From Bacteroidales bacterium (GTDB taxonomy: Bacteria; Bacteroidota; Bacteroidia; Bacteroidales; GCA-2748055): 64,000 bases of DNA. Below are positions 7,994 to 16,815 of the stretch, piece after piece. A program made the position numbers and the translations under genes. Position 1 is the stretch's first letter; every line of letters starts with the position of its first letter. The notes under the pieces are model-generated. The model did no database searches. It saw only the letters and a list, made by a program, of their open reading frames with translations, and was not told the DNA's origin. The DNA lies in contig JACJXF010000004.1 in assembly GCA_020636775.1 (NCBI GenBank), positions 1 through 64,000 of the forward strand, given 5' to 3'.

Positions 7994-8332
7994 TTATTCC
8001 TTTGTTTCTGTTACACCAGGAACATAAAAATCATCCGGGTATCTGACTGAAACGCCAAAATCAGAAAGGCTTTTGAGATCAATTTCGAACGAATATTTAT
8101 CAAATTTCTGACATTCCATAATTAGATAATCCAAATCATGAGTTTTTGGAAAATCAACATCGTGGAAAATCAAAAAAGCTTTCAGAAATTTTTCTACTGC
8201 CTGCTGAGAGTGGAAACAAATAGTACTTGTGTAGAATTCAATATTTATATTGGAAAGGCTTTCGATAACCGCAATATCTTCATTTGCACGGAATAACCAA
8301 TTTCTTATATATTCTGACTTATCCGCGATCAT
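7994..8332 (-). CDS. HEPN-domain protein, probably truncated by an in-frame stop
   Basis: This is a 112-residue HEPN protein (COG2250-like): WLFRANEDIAVIESL, FHSQQAVEKFLKAFLI, KTHDLDYLI and SVRYPDDFY. In related proteins a last helix of about 20 residues follows. Here the frame stops at TAA (7994-7996) after TETKE, and then continues in frame with IEIAKEIKNSIEKLISL to a second stop at 7940-7942, which reads like exactly that helix. One nonsense change therefore probably shortened the protein. The start overlaps the MNT nucleotidyltransferase gene by 4 nt. HEPN partners are typically the toxin (RNase) of HEPN/MNT pairs. Confidence 0.8.
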   Translation of the reverse strand: MIADKSEYIRNWLFRANEDIAVIESLSNINIEFYTSTICFHSQQAVEKFLKAFLIFHDVDFPKTHDLDYLIMECQKFDKYSFEIDLKSLSDFGVSVRYPDDFYVPGVTETKE

Positions 8333-8646
8333 AACAGAATTGCTTCTTTAAGAATATTCCTGATAATATGGCCTGGAAGTGTCTTCTTTATTGCTATTTC
8401 CCTTTTACTTTGAATCAAAATATCAGACCTTATTCCGGATTTAAGTAATTCTTTTCTGATGGATGATTTTAGAGGAAATTTGTCTTTTGGAGACAATAGT
8501 TTTTCAGTAATGATTAAAATATCATAATCACTGTCAATACCGGAATCAGCTCTTGCCCTGGATCCAAATAATCTGGCTTCAGAACCGGGAATATGTTTCT
8601 GAACAATATTCTTAATATATTCCAATATTTGCGCTTTATCGTCCAT
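8329..8646 (-). CDS. MNT-type minimal nucleotidyltransferase, partner of HEPN
   Basis: This is a 105-residue protein with the pol-beta nucleotidyltransferase signature GSRARADSGIDSDYDILI (GS..R then D-x-D) near residues 28-45. In HEPN/MNT modules the MNT protein neutralises the HEPN toxin, in studied cases by AMPylating it. The order MNT then HEPN with a 4-nt overlap is typical. The gene begins 56 nt after a truncated Rhs core (8702-8723), so the pair appears to have been inserted into, or carried in, an Rhs cassette position. Confidence 0.85.
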   Translation of the reverse strand: MDDKAQILEYIKNIVQKHIPGSEARLFGSRARADSGIDSDYDILIITEKLLSPKDKFPLKSSIRKELLKSGIRSDILIQSKREIAIKKTLPGHIIRNILKEAILL

Positions 8647-8701
8647 ATTACAATGTTACAAACAAATATAGCGAAATTAAAAAGATTGTCCTAAGGATTA
8701 C

Positions 8702-8723
8702 AGGATCTCGCCCCGTAATCATA
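8702..8723 (-). pseudogene. Truncated Rhs core fragment (start of the tip array)
   Basis: The minus strand reads YDYGAR and then loses all Rhs similarity. The codon before is TAG, as in cassette E. This marks the proximal end of the array next to valS, where something replaced the cassette body. Confidence 0.6.
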
Positions 8724-8797
8724 CTAATCAATATTTACAGTCATCCAAAAATTTACTGTTCTACTACATCAGCAGACTTATTATTACTGCACGTAAG

Positions 8798-11431
8798 CTA
8801 TTTTAATAACTCAATCTGTTTTTCCAGAGAGGCAATCTTAGCCTCAGCATCCGCCTTTTTTGCTAATTCAAGCTCAAGCACATGCTTTGGTGCGTTCTGT
8901 ACAAATTTCTGGTTTTCCAGCTTTTTAAGCACCGAATTCAGAAATCCTCTGGAGTATTCGAGTTCCTTTTCCAGGCGGGCAATTTCCTCCCCGGTGTTGA
9001 GCAGGTTTCCAAGGGGCACGTAGAACTCAACGTTCCTGACCATAAAGGCAGCTGCGGTTTCATTCTTTTGACTTACGGAACGCACATCAGAAACATTGGC
9101 TATCTTTTTTATCACCTCATTGAAAAGTGGATTCAGGCTATCCTCCGAATCTATATAATCAAGCTCCAGAACTTCTTTCATGGCAATGCCTTTATCATTA
9201 CGGATTGTACGAACGCCTGAAATAATTTCCTTAGTCAGCTCAAATTGTGCAATGATTTCTTTGTCATACTTCCCGGAAACGGGCATGGCAGAAATCATAA
9301 TACTCTCCCCTGTCTTCCTTTCCTTTAAAAGCTGCCATATTTCTTCTGTAATAAATGGCATAAAAGGATGCAGCAGCAAGGCCAGTTTTTCAAAGAACTC
9401 AACCGTGCTATCAAGCGTGGCTTTGTCAATGGGTTTCTGGTAGGCTGGTTTTACCATCTCCAGGTACCATGAAGAAAACTCATCCCAGAACAATTTGTAA
9501 ACTACCATGAGTGCTTCTGAAAGCCTGAAACGATCGTAATGTTCATCCAGTATTGAAATGGACTCATTCAGTTTTGAGTTGAACCAAGCAATGGCTGTTG
9601 AAGCCGATTCCGGTTGTTTCAGACTCTCATCCACCTCCCAGGATTTCACCAGCCGGAAGGCATTCCATATCTTATTGCCGAAGTTTCTGCCCTGTTCAGT
9701 GAGGCTTTCATCAAACAAAAGATCGTTGCCGGCGGGTGAACAGAACAGCATTCCCACACGTACTCCATCGGCCGTATATTTCTTCATCAGCTCGATGGGA
9801 TCGGGTGAGTTACCGAGGGATTTGGACATTTTCCTGCGTTGTGCATCGCGAACAATACCTGTCAGGTATACATTCTTAAAGGGTTTGTCGCCCTGATATT
9901 CATATCCCGCAATAATCATTCTCGCCACCCAGAAAAACAAAATCTCAGGAGCCGTAACCAGATCGTTCGTAGGGTAATAATATTTTATATCAGCATTTCC
10001 CGGCTTGTTAATCCCGTCAAATACCGAAACAGGCCATAGCCATGAAGAAAACCAGGTGTCGAGTACATCCTCGTCCTGCCTGAGGTCATTTTGAGTGAGG
10101 GCTTTATTTCCGCTTGCTTCGTGGGCCAGTTTCAAAGCCTCATCAGCATCCATGGCAACCACATAATCATTCGGACCATCCCCATAAAAATAGGCAGGGA
10201 TACGGTGTCCCCACCAGAGCTGACGTGAGATACACCAGTCTTTCACATTCTCCATCCAGTGACGGTAGGTATTTTTGAATTTCGCGGGATGGAGCTTTAT
10301 CTCATCATTCAACACGTTTTCAAGAGCCGGCACTGCAAGATCTTTCATATCCAGAAACCACTGAAGGGATAATTTGGGTTCAATAACCGCATCGGTACGT
10401 TCAGAGAACCCGACCTTATTCATGTATTCTTCGGTTTTCAGCAGGAAACCTTTTTCTTCCAGTACCTTAACAATTTTCTTTCTAACCACGAAGCGATCCT
10501 CTCCAACAAAAAGCTGAGCTTTTTCACTCAGGGTTCCGTTGGGATTAAAGATATCTATCGATTCGAGATTGTGCTTCAGTCCGAGAGTATAGTCATTCAC
10601 ATCATGCGCCGGTGTAACTTTCAGCGCACCGGTACCAAACTCCATATCAACATACTCATCCTTGATTATGGGGACTGGCCGGTCGATCAGAGGAATAATG
10701 GCCTGTTTGCCATGAAACGCCCTGAACCGGTCATCATTGGGATTAACGCAAACGGCAGTATCTCCCAAAATGGTTTCCGGACGTGTAGTGGCTATTACAA
10801 TAAAGGAATCTTCTCCCTGTATAGGATATTTTATGTAGAAAAGTTTTGAGTTCAGCTCCCTGTAAACCACCTCCTCATCAGAAACTGCGGTCAGAGCCTG
10901 GGGATCCCAGTTTACCATACGAACGCCCCTGTAGATGTATCCCTTTTTGTAAAGATCCACAAAAACACGAATTACACTTTCCGACAATTCCTTGTCCATG
11001 GTAAATTTTGTACGCCGCCAGTCGCAGGATGCTCCCAGTTTTTTCAACTGCTCCAGGATGATACCTCCATGTTTATGTGTCCAGTCCCAGGCATGAGCAA
11101 GAAATTCCTCGCGGCTCAGGCTTGACTTCTCGATTCCCTGCTCCTTCAGTTTGTTTACAACCCTGGCTTCCGTTGCAATGGAGGCGTGATCGGTTCCGGG
11201 AACCCAGAGGGCGTTCTTTCCCATCATGCGGGCGCGACGAACGAGTACATCCTGAATGGTATTATTGAGCATGTGGCCCATATGCAGCACACCGGTAACG
11301 TTTGGGGGAGGGATAACGATTGTATAAGGCTCGCGCTCATCGGGATCGGAATCAAAGAATTTGTGATCCATCCAGTATTTGTACCATTTATCCTCGGTAA
11401 GGGAGGCGTCGTATTTTGAAGGAATATCCAT
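8798..11431 (-). CDS. valS: Valine--tRNA ligase
   Basis: This is a full-length class I aminoacyl-tRNA synthetase of 877 residues that charges tRNA-Val in the cytoplasm. The HIGH-type motif is HMGH at residues 50-53 (within PPPNVTGVLHMGHM) and the KMSKS loop is at residues 534-538. The editing (CP1) domain lies between them, with TTRPETILGDTAV. The C-terminus is the coiled coil typical of ValS (about residues 815-877). It starts at 11431, preceded by a plausible promoter. It is a housekeeping gene flanking the Rhs array and differs from it clearly in base composition. Confidence 0.97.
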   Translation of the reverse strand: MDIPSKYDASLTEDKWYKYWMDHKFFDSDPDEREPYTIVIPPPNVTGVLHMGHMLNNTIQDVLVRRARMMGKNALWVPGTDHASIATEARVVNKLKEQGIEKSSLSREEFLAHAWDWTHKHGGIILEQLKKLGASCDWRRTKFTMDKELSESVIRVFVDLYKKGYIYRGVRMVNWDPQALTAVSDEEVVYRELNSKLFYIKYPIQGEDSFIVIATTRPETILGDTAVCVNPNDDRFRAFHGKQAIIPLIDRPVPIIKDEYVDMEFGTGALKVTPAHDVNDYTLGLKHNLESIDIFNPNGTLSEKAQLFVGEDRFVVRKKIVKVLEEKGFLLKTEEYMNKVGFSERTDAVIEPKLSLQWFLDMKDLAVPALENVLNDEIKLHPAKFKNTYRHWMENVKDWCISRQLWWGHRIPAYFYGDGPNDYVVAMDADEALKLAHEASGNKALTQNDLRQDEDVLDTWFSSWLWPVSVFDGINKPGNADIKYYYPTNDLVTAPEILFFWVARMIIAGYEYQGDKPFKNVYLTGIVRDAQRRKMSKSLGNSPDPIELMKKYTADGVRVGMLFCSPAGNDLLFDESLTEQGRNFGNKIWNAFRLVKSWEVDESLKQPESASTAIAWFNSKLNESISILDEHYDRFRLSEALMVVYKLFWDEFSSWYLEMVKPAYQKPIDKATLDSTVEFFEKLALLLHPFMPFITEEIWQLLKERKTGESIMISAMPVSGKYDKEIIAQFELTKEIISGVRTIRNDKGIAMKEVLELDYIDSEDSLNPLFNEVIKKIANVSDVRSVSQKNETAAAFMVRNVEFYVPLGNLLNTGEEIARLEKELEYSRGFLNSVLKKLENQKFVQNAPKHVLELELAKKADAEAKIASLEKQIELLK

Positions 11432-11473
11432 ATGTATCTTAACTTGAAGCTAAATTTCCTGTTTTGGAATCTG

Positions 11474-11504
11474 CAAAAATAGTAATAAAGAAAGGAAAAA
11501 ATAA
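11474..11504 (-). promoter_or_regulatory. Possible valS promoter
   Basis: The minus strand has TATTTTTG (11474-11481), matching the TAnnTTTG -7 box. TTTA lies 19 nt upstream where TTTG would be expected. The site is about 43 nt before the valS ATG. Confidence 0.35.
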
Positions 11505-11610
11505 ACGCCATGAAATAATGGCTGATTTAATTCCTCATTTAATCAATTTATGAGCATTATAAGATGACTTGCCTGATATATCCGGAGGGGCTTTTCCGGA
11601 TTGGTCCCGG

Positions 11611-13671
11611 TTAGTTATCCTTATTAAGCAATTTCAGAATCCTTATCTGGTCGAGCATACAGGTATTAATTTCACCATTCATATTCTCATTCCAGGGTTC
11701 AAAAACCAAAGAGAGATGGTTCAGGCCTTTTGATAAACTTACTGGCAGGGAATTACTTTCTCCCCAGACCGACCATTCATTCGTCCCTCTTTGCGGGAAT
11801 ACAATGGAACCAACCATTTCAGAATTCAGCTTCAAGGTCCGGATAGCACATTTATTCTCAGTATTTATTGGACCTGATCCATTTGAATACCTGAATTCAA
11901 TGAGATATTCGCCGGCTTCAGGAATATCAGCAGTAAACGAATAAGTAGTATTTTTTTGCTTACTAAGTTCCACAAATCCTTTCCCTGAAAATCCCTTGTA
12001 AGGCAGATCTGATCCTGATGCAAATTTTTCAGCTTCAAGAACTGCAATTTCCGAAGTTGTTGTCTCTGCAGAAAGTGGCGGAAATGCAAGGAAGGTAATG
12101 GGCTGAAGATTTACTTTTCCGGTCAGTATTTCACTATTTTCCAATTCTATTTCTATCCTGTGGTCTCCCGAAAGATCTCCGGGAAGGAATGGAGTTTTGG
12201 ATAATACACCATCAATCCTGAAGGCCTTTATTTCATTTCCATAGCCTTTTAGCCTGAGAGTCAGATTCATGCTGCGATACGAAAATCCCGCTAATTCCTT
12301 CTTTCCTTTAAATGATTCCGGAACAAAAGGATGAAAAATTATTCCTTCCGGTTGAAAGTCCATTCCGAAAAACACTTTATAAACCATTGCAATGTTGCCG
12401 GCTACGCTCCATAATTGTCTGTTTGAGTTAATAACAGTGCCTTTCTCATCACCTGTCTCAGCAACCATATTCTCCTTATTGGTTAAGAATAGTGCCGCCG
12501 GGCGGTAGATTGCTCCCAGGCCCCTCAGCACGGATGTCTCATTTTGTGCCTTGGCAGAGGCCATTGTCCAGAATGCCTCCACGAAAGGCCATACGGCGTT
12601 ATTGTGATAAGGCTGAATTCCGGGAATCTGCGGATAAATGCAGGGGATTCCATATTCCGTTACCGGAGTATTTTCAATTATTTCTTTTTGCCTTGATGAA
12701 TCGGGAATATTAAACAGCACGCAAAGGGCTTCACCAAGAGCTTCTGATCGTGGGGAAAGCTCCTGAATATACCTTCCGTACAGGTATTGTCCATAATATC
12801 CCTTTTCCTCCATCCAGAGGTAACTGTTTATTCCCTCTTTGATTTTCTCAGCTGTTTCTTCATAAGCTGTGTTTGGTTCATTCAGGATTACTGCCATGGC
12901 CGATAAAATTTTGTTTGCCTGATAGTGAACCGCATTGGTTCCGAGGTTTTTCGATTCGTAGATATCAACGGGCTGCATCCAGACAGGATAGCTTTGCTCA
13001 CGCCAGTCAAGAAATGATGACTCGCCATACATCAGTCCGGTTTTTTCATCGAAAGCAACTTTTTTATCATCATCCAGAGAATTCTTAATGATTTCATAGG
13101 CTTGTTTCAGCCAATCCCTGTCAGCCGTAACCTTATAAATTTCCCAGGCCGCCAGAGCCCAGGTAAGGCGATCGGTTGAGATGGGCCATGAGCCTCCCGT
13201 ACCGGTATCCTGTATGATCCTTTTATTCTTAACCTTTCTGAGAAGGCTGTTCTTCGACAATTCAGGAGCAATGGATGCCAGCGAAAGAGTTATTGAATAA
13301 CTGATATCCCTCGTCCATACACCGTCCCATTTTTCTCCAGCCATAAACGTGCTGTCGCTTCGGATGTCTTTAATTAATTCTTCAAGAGACATATTGTACA
13401 GGGCGTCAACAATCTTCTGATCAGAATGATATTGAGGGAAGTGAGAGATGTCGGTCGATAATTCCCAACTGAATATTTTCCCCGAATCGAGGATGGGATA
13501 ATCCGATGTAAGTGAACTGGCAGAGACGGTGATCGCCTTGTAAGGATTTTGTACAAGACTGTCACTATAGATTGTATATTTATCAGATGAAAATAAAGGA
13601 AGTTCCGTCTGATTTTTACATGATTCAAATAAAATCAAGAATGGGATTAAAAACATGAAGAAAGGTTTCAT
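11611..13671 (-). CDS. Six-hairpin glycosidase lipoprotein with C-terminal carbohydrate-binding domain
   Basis: This is a 686-residue lipoprotein (signal MKPFFMFLIPFLILFESC, Cys18). Residues about 85-440 look like an (alpha/alpha)6-barrel of the glycogen-debranching/GH63-like superfamily; landmarks are KWDGVWTRDISYS, GTGGSWPISTDRLTWALAAWEIYK, DWREQSYPVWM and NNAVWPFVEAFW. A beta-sandwich linker follows. The C-terminal about 130 residues (from AVLEAEKFASG) resemble CBM6/CBM35 carbohydrate-binding modules. It probably trims an oligosaccharide at the cell surface or in the periplasm; the substrate cannot be assigned. It lies upstream of nothing co-directional within 180 bp of valS and after the esterase gene. 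Confidence 0.75.
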   Translation of the reverse strand: MKPFFMFLIPFLILFESCKNQTELPLFSSDKYTIYSDSLVQNPYKAITVSASSLTSDYPILDSGKIFSWELSTDISHFPQYHSDQKIVDALYNMSLEELIKDIRSDSTFMAGEKWDGVWTRDISYSITLSLASIAPELSKNSLLRKVKNKRIIQDTGTGGSWPISTDRLTWALAAWEIYKVTADRDWLKQAYEIIKNSLDDDKKVAFDEKTGLMYGESSFLDWREQSYPVWMQPVDIYESKNLGTNAVHYQANKILSAMAVILNEPNTAYEETAEKIKEGINSYLWMEEKGYYGQYLYGRYIQELSPRSEALGEALCVLFNIPDSSRQKEIIENTPVTEYGIPCIYPQIPGIQPYHNNAVWPFVEAFWTMASAKAQNETSVLRGLGAIYRPAALFLTNKENMVAETGDEKGTVINSNRQLWSVAGNIAMVYKVFFGMDFQPEGIIFHPFVPESFKGKKELAGFSYRSMNLTLRLKGYGNEIKAFRIDGVLSKTPFLPGDLSGDHRIEIELENSEILTGKVNLQPITFLAFPPLSAETTTSEIAVLEAEKFASGSDLPYKGFSGKGFVELSKQKNTTYSFTADIPEAGEYLIEFRYSNGSGPINTENKCAIRTLKLNSEMVGSIVFPQRGTNEWSVWGESNSLPVSLSKGLNHLSLVFEPWNENMNGEINTCMLDQIRILKLLNKDN

Positions 13672-13755
13672 AGCAATAATTATTTAGGAAACGGAAGTGC
13701 ATGAATCAGGCAACAATGCCAAAGATATATCAATATTTACGCGCATTCTGCAGAT

Positions 13756-15384
13756 TTATGGTCTGGCATAATTTTTATCCAGAAATCGGTATCGGTCATC
13801 ATCTGTGGCATTAATCACCTTCGGCACAACATCAATATTCATTACCGGAGGATTTTCATCTTCCGGTTTTACGGCCGGCCATACAACAAGTCCTTTTGAA
13901 TTTGGATTACCGGTTTTAATAAAATTCGCAAAATAATTTTCCATAGTTTCAGAAACCTTAAAGTCATCGGCAGTCCATCCATAATCGTCCACCAGGTAAA
14001 GATTCCCCATGCAATATTCAATTTCCGAAGCATGCGGAGCTCCTATGGGTCCGGGAGTCTGACTCTTCTCATCTTTTTTTACAGTTCCTCCTGCGAGTCC
14101 TGAAGCAAGGCTGTTGTCGACAAGAGGTGGTCTGATACGGCAGAATAAATATCTGTAAACAGGTTGCTTACTATATTTTCGCTGCAGGTCAAACCATTTC
14201 CAGGTGCTAAAAGAAATAAATCTGTCGGATGCTAACGCAGTTGCAGACAATTCAATTTCACCCGGGGATGAATAGGGGTATAATTGCAAAACAAGATCAT
14301 AATCGTCGGGGTAGGCTTCTTTCACTTTTTTTAGGTATTGTTCTTCGCTGTAAGGTCCTTGTGTAAATGCAAACCCCGGGATCTCCGCGGAATTCCATCC
14401 TACCAGCATGGGTACTTGTGCCTGCTGCCCGGCCATAAATGTTTCCGGAAGTGAATTAACAAAAAAGTAACCGTCGATAACCGATGGGAATCCAAACCGA
14501 TTTGTTTTAGCATAAACATCAAGGAGTTCCTCTGCACTCAACGCTCTCAACTCTGCAATGGAGCTTTTGCCAACCTGTTTCACAAAATCAATCCCTTCCT
14601 GCTCTCCTTTCTTTAATGGCACTGGAGAAAGTGTAGGTTTTATGGCAGCCCCGCTTTCGCCAATGGCTGCTGAAAAGAGTCCTTTCGAAAGGGGGGAAGC
14701 CATCTGGGCACTAACCGAGATGGATCCGGCCGATTCGCCTGCAATAGTTACTCTTTGTGGATCTCCTCCAAAGGCAGCAATGTTATCATGTACCCATTTA
14801 AGTGCAGCGTTCTGATCGAGATAACCATAATTTCCGGATGCTTTATAACTGGCTTCAGCACTTAATTCGGGATGGGCAAAAAAACCAAAAATATTTAAAC
14901 GGTAATTTACGGTGAGAACAACAATTCCTTTCTGTGCCATGCTGGCTCCATCGTACCTGTATTCAGAACCATCACCGGCAACAAAGCCTCCGCCATAGAA
15001 ATAGACCAGAACCGGCAGTCCTTTTTTGTCCTTTTTAGTTGGAGACCAGACATTCAGATAGAGGCAATCCTCACTCATGGTATCGGAGCGGAATTTCATG
15101 TCTCCGAAAACCTCCGTTTGCATAGGTGTGGGACCGAATTTTTTAGTTTCTCTGACACCCTTCCAGTTATCACATGGCTGCGGAGCCTTCCATCTTAACT
15201 CTCCAACCGGTGGTTTGGCAAACGGAATTCCCAGAAAATATTGCAAACCTGTTTGAGAATCCTGCAATCCTTCAATAATGCCATTCTGTATTTTTAACTT
15301 AACCGTACCGGCATCATAACTTTGAGCCGTCAGGATGCAATTCATTAAAAATATTCCGTAAGCAAAAAGAATAAATTTTTTCAT
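13756..15384 (-). CDS. Exported type B carboxylesterase
   Basis: This is a 542-residue alpha/beta hydrolase of the carboxylesterase/pNB-esterase family, with a signal peptide (MKKFILFAYGIFLMNCILTAQ). The family's N-terminal block is clear (IEGLQDSQTGLQYFLGIPFAKPPVGELRW). The oxyanion-hole stretch is VYFYGGGF and the nucleophile elbow is GESAGS with Ser218. It hydrolyses ester bonds, and given the glycosidases around it may deacylate a sugar substrate; that is inference. It is followed 84 bp later by the six-hairpin glycosidase and preceded 49 bp earlier by the MBL-fold gene, all on the same strand. Confidence 0.88.
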   Translation of the reverse strand: MKKFILFAYGIFLMNCILTAQSYDAGTVKLKIQNGIIEGLQDSQTGLQYFLGIPFAKPPVGELRWKAPQPCDNWKGVRETKKFGPTPMQTEVFGDMKFRSDTMSEDCLYLNVWSPTKKDKKGLPVLVYFYGGGFVAGDGSEYRYDGASMAQKGIVVLTVNYRLNIFGFFAHPELSAEASYKASGNYGYLDQNAALKWVHDNIAAFGGDPQRVTIAGESAGSISVSAQMASPLSKGLFSAAIGESGAAIKPTLSPVPLKKGEQEGIDFVKQVGKSSIAELRALSAEELLDVYAKTNRFGFPSVIDGYFFVNSLPETFMAGQQAQVPMLVGWNSAEIPGFAFTQGPYSEEQYLKKVKEAYPDDYDLVLQLYPYSSPGEIELSATALASDRFISFSTWKWFDLQRKYSKQPVYRYLFCRIRPPLVDNSLASGLAGGTVKKDEKSQTPGPIGAPHASEIEYCMGNLYLVDDYGWTADDFKVSETMENYFANFIKTGNPNSKGLVVWPAVKPEDENPPVMNIDVVPKVINATDDDRYRFLDKNYARP

Positions 15385-15433
15385 TTTATAAGATATTTAA
15401 GATGCATTTCATTTGTTTCTTCAATTTTTCAGC

Positions 15434-16246
15434 TTATTTAATATGCTCCGGATCAAATACAATGGCTGCTTTTCCTTCAGTTGCAATCATGGGATTATCA
15501 CAACCGATAGAAACTTTTACAGGATAGGGTTCTATATTTGATTCGTTGCCGTTAATTAGGGCCGAAGCAATATTTTTCATACTTATTATGTATTCCTTAT
15601 CCAGAGCTGATTTTGTATAGGGATAATGACCACAATAAATGCTGTCGATTCCATTATCCATAACTGCTATCATTTTATTACAGGAATTTACATAGGTCTG
15701 CATGGGCAGATTGGGTCTGAGCTGCAGCCAGACCTGTCCCGAACCAAATGCATCACCTGAGAAGCAGGATTTTGCCTGTCGGTCGAGAAGGACTATGGAG
15801 CCAGGTGTATGAGCCGGCGTGAATAGCACTTCAATTTTCTTTCCCCCGAGATCAAAAACATCACCTTCCTTAACAAAGTGAATCTTTCCTTTATAACTGC
15901 CATCCATCAGCACCGTATCGGCCGGGTGCATATATATATCCCTGAAAAAACGGATATTTCCGTCATGATCTCCATGTGCATGAGTGATAACAACGTATAA
16001 GGGCTTTTGAGTTATTCGCCTTACAACCTGATCGAGAGAGTCGCAATGAGTTCCGGTATCAATGAGTAAGGCTTTATCCTTCCCTTCAACAATGTACATG
16101 GTGGTCATGTCGCTGGTTTCCACAACCCAGCAATGATCATAAAGCGGGGTGATCTTAAGATCGGAATTTTTAAAAACCTGTGCTCTTAAATAACTGCTTC
16201 CGGAAAAAAGAAGCGCAATAAAAAATGCGATAGTTTTCAGTTTCAT
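15434..16246 (-). CDS. Exported metallo-beta-lactamase-fold hydrolase
   Basis: This 270-residue protein has a signal peptide ending near residue 23 (SSYLRAQ). The MBL-fold zinc motif is THAHGDHDG with His89, His91, Asp93 and His94. Further metal ligands are likely in FTPAHTPGSIVLLD and CFSGDAFGSG. The superfamily covers lactamases, lactonases, thioesterases and others; no feature here picks one, so a beta-lactam resistance role should not be assumed. It is probably first in a three-gene minus-strand unit with the esterase and glycosidase. Confidence 0.85.
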   Translation of the reverse strand: MKLKTIAFFIALLFSGSSYLRAQVFKNSDLKITPLYDHCWVVETSDMTTMYIVEGKDKALLIDTGTHCDSLDQVVRRITQKPLYVVITHAHGDHDGNIRFFRDIYMHPADTVLMDGSYKGKIHFVKEGDVFDLGGKKIEVLFTPAHTPGSIVLLDRQAKSCFSGDAFGSGQVWLQLRPNLPMQTYVNSCNKMIAVMDNGIDSIYCGHYPYTKSALDKEYIISMKNIASALINGNESNIEPYPVKVSIGCDNPMIATEGKAAIVFDPEHIK

Positions 16247-16380
16247 GGCAGTAATTTTGATCTTTTAATTGCGGATGCAAATTACTAAATCTATTTGTTG
16301 AAAATAAATCTAATGATGTTTGAATTCCCTGATAATAATCTTTGCTAATTTTCAGTTATCTTTATCCTGCTAAAATATAT

Positions 16381-16812
16381 ATGATGAAAGGTCTTTTTTC
16401 ACTTGTTATTCTTTCCGCCATTCTGCTTGTAAGCTGCGGTGAATCGGGAAAATCTGATTCTAAAAAAGAAGCTTTATCCAAAATAGAATTTGCAAGTACC
16501 ACCTACGACTATGGAGATATTGCCTACCAGAGTGATGGAACCTGTAGCTTTAAATTTACCAATACCTCTAATGTTCCCCTTGTTGTAAATGTGGTCAGAA
16601 CCAGCTGCGGATGCACCAATCCTGAGTGGCCGAAGGATCCAATTGAAAAAGGTCAGAGCGGAGAAATCAAGGTGACCTACAACACAGAGATAATCGGAAA
16701 ATTCAGGAAAAGCATCACTGTATTCTGCAATGCTGAGAATTCGCCGGTAAAACTTTCCATTACGGGTGATGTTATGCCCAATCCGGTAAATGCCTCATCT
16801 TCTAAACAATAG
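16381..16812 (+). CDS. DUF1573 lipoprotein
   Basis: This is a 143-residue protein starting at the ATG at 16381. That start gives a lipoprotein signal MMKGLFSLVILSAILLVSC; an upstream in-frame ATG at 16342 would spoil it. The DUF1573 domain follows, with the typical start FASTTYDYGDI, SFKFTNTSNVPLVV, and the Cys pair in TSCGCTNPEWP. DUF1573 is an Ig-like fold very common in Bacteroidota envelope proteins, without a defined biochemical role. The aminotransferase gene starts 3 nt after its stop. Confidence 0.88.
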   Translation: MMKGLFSLVILSAILLVSCGESGKSDSKKEALSKIEFASTTYDYGDIAYQSDGTCSFKFTNTSNVPLVVNVVRTSCGCTNPEWPKDPIEKGQSGEIKVTYNTEIIGKFRKSITVFCNAENSPVKLSITGDVMPNPVNASSSKQ

Positions 16813-16815
16813 ATT

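Noticed and set aside
15434..16246. Beta-lactam resistance gene
   Set aside because: The MBL fold is shared by many hydrolases; the motif alone gives no support for lactamase activity.
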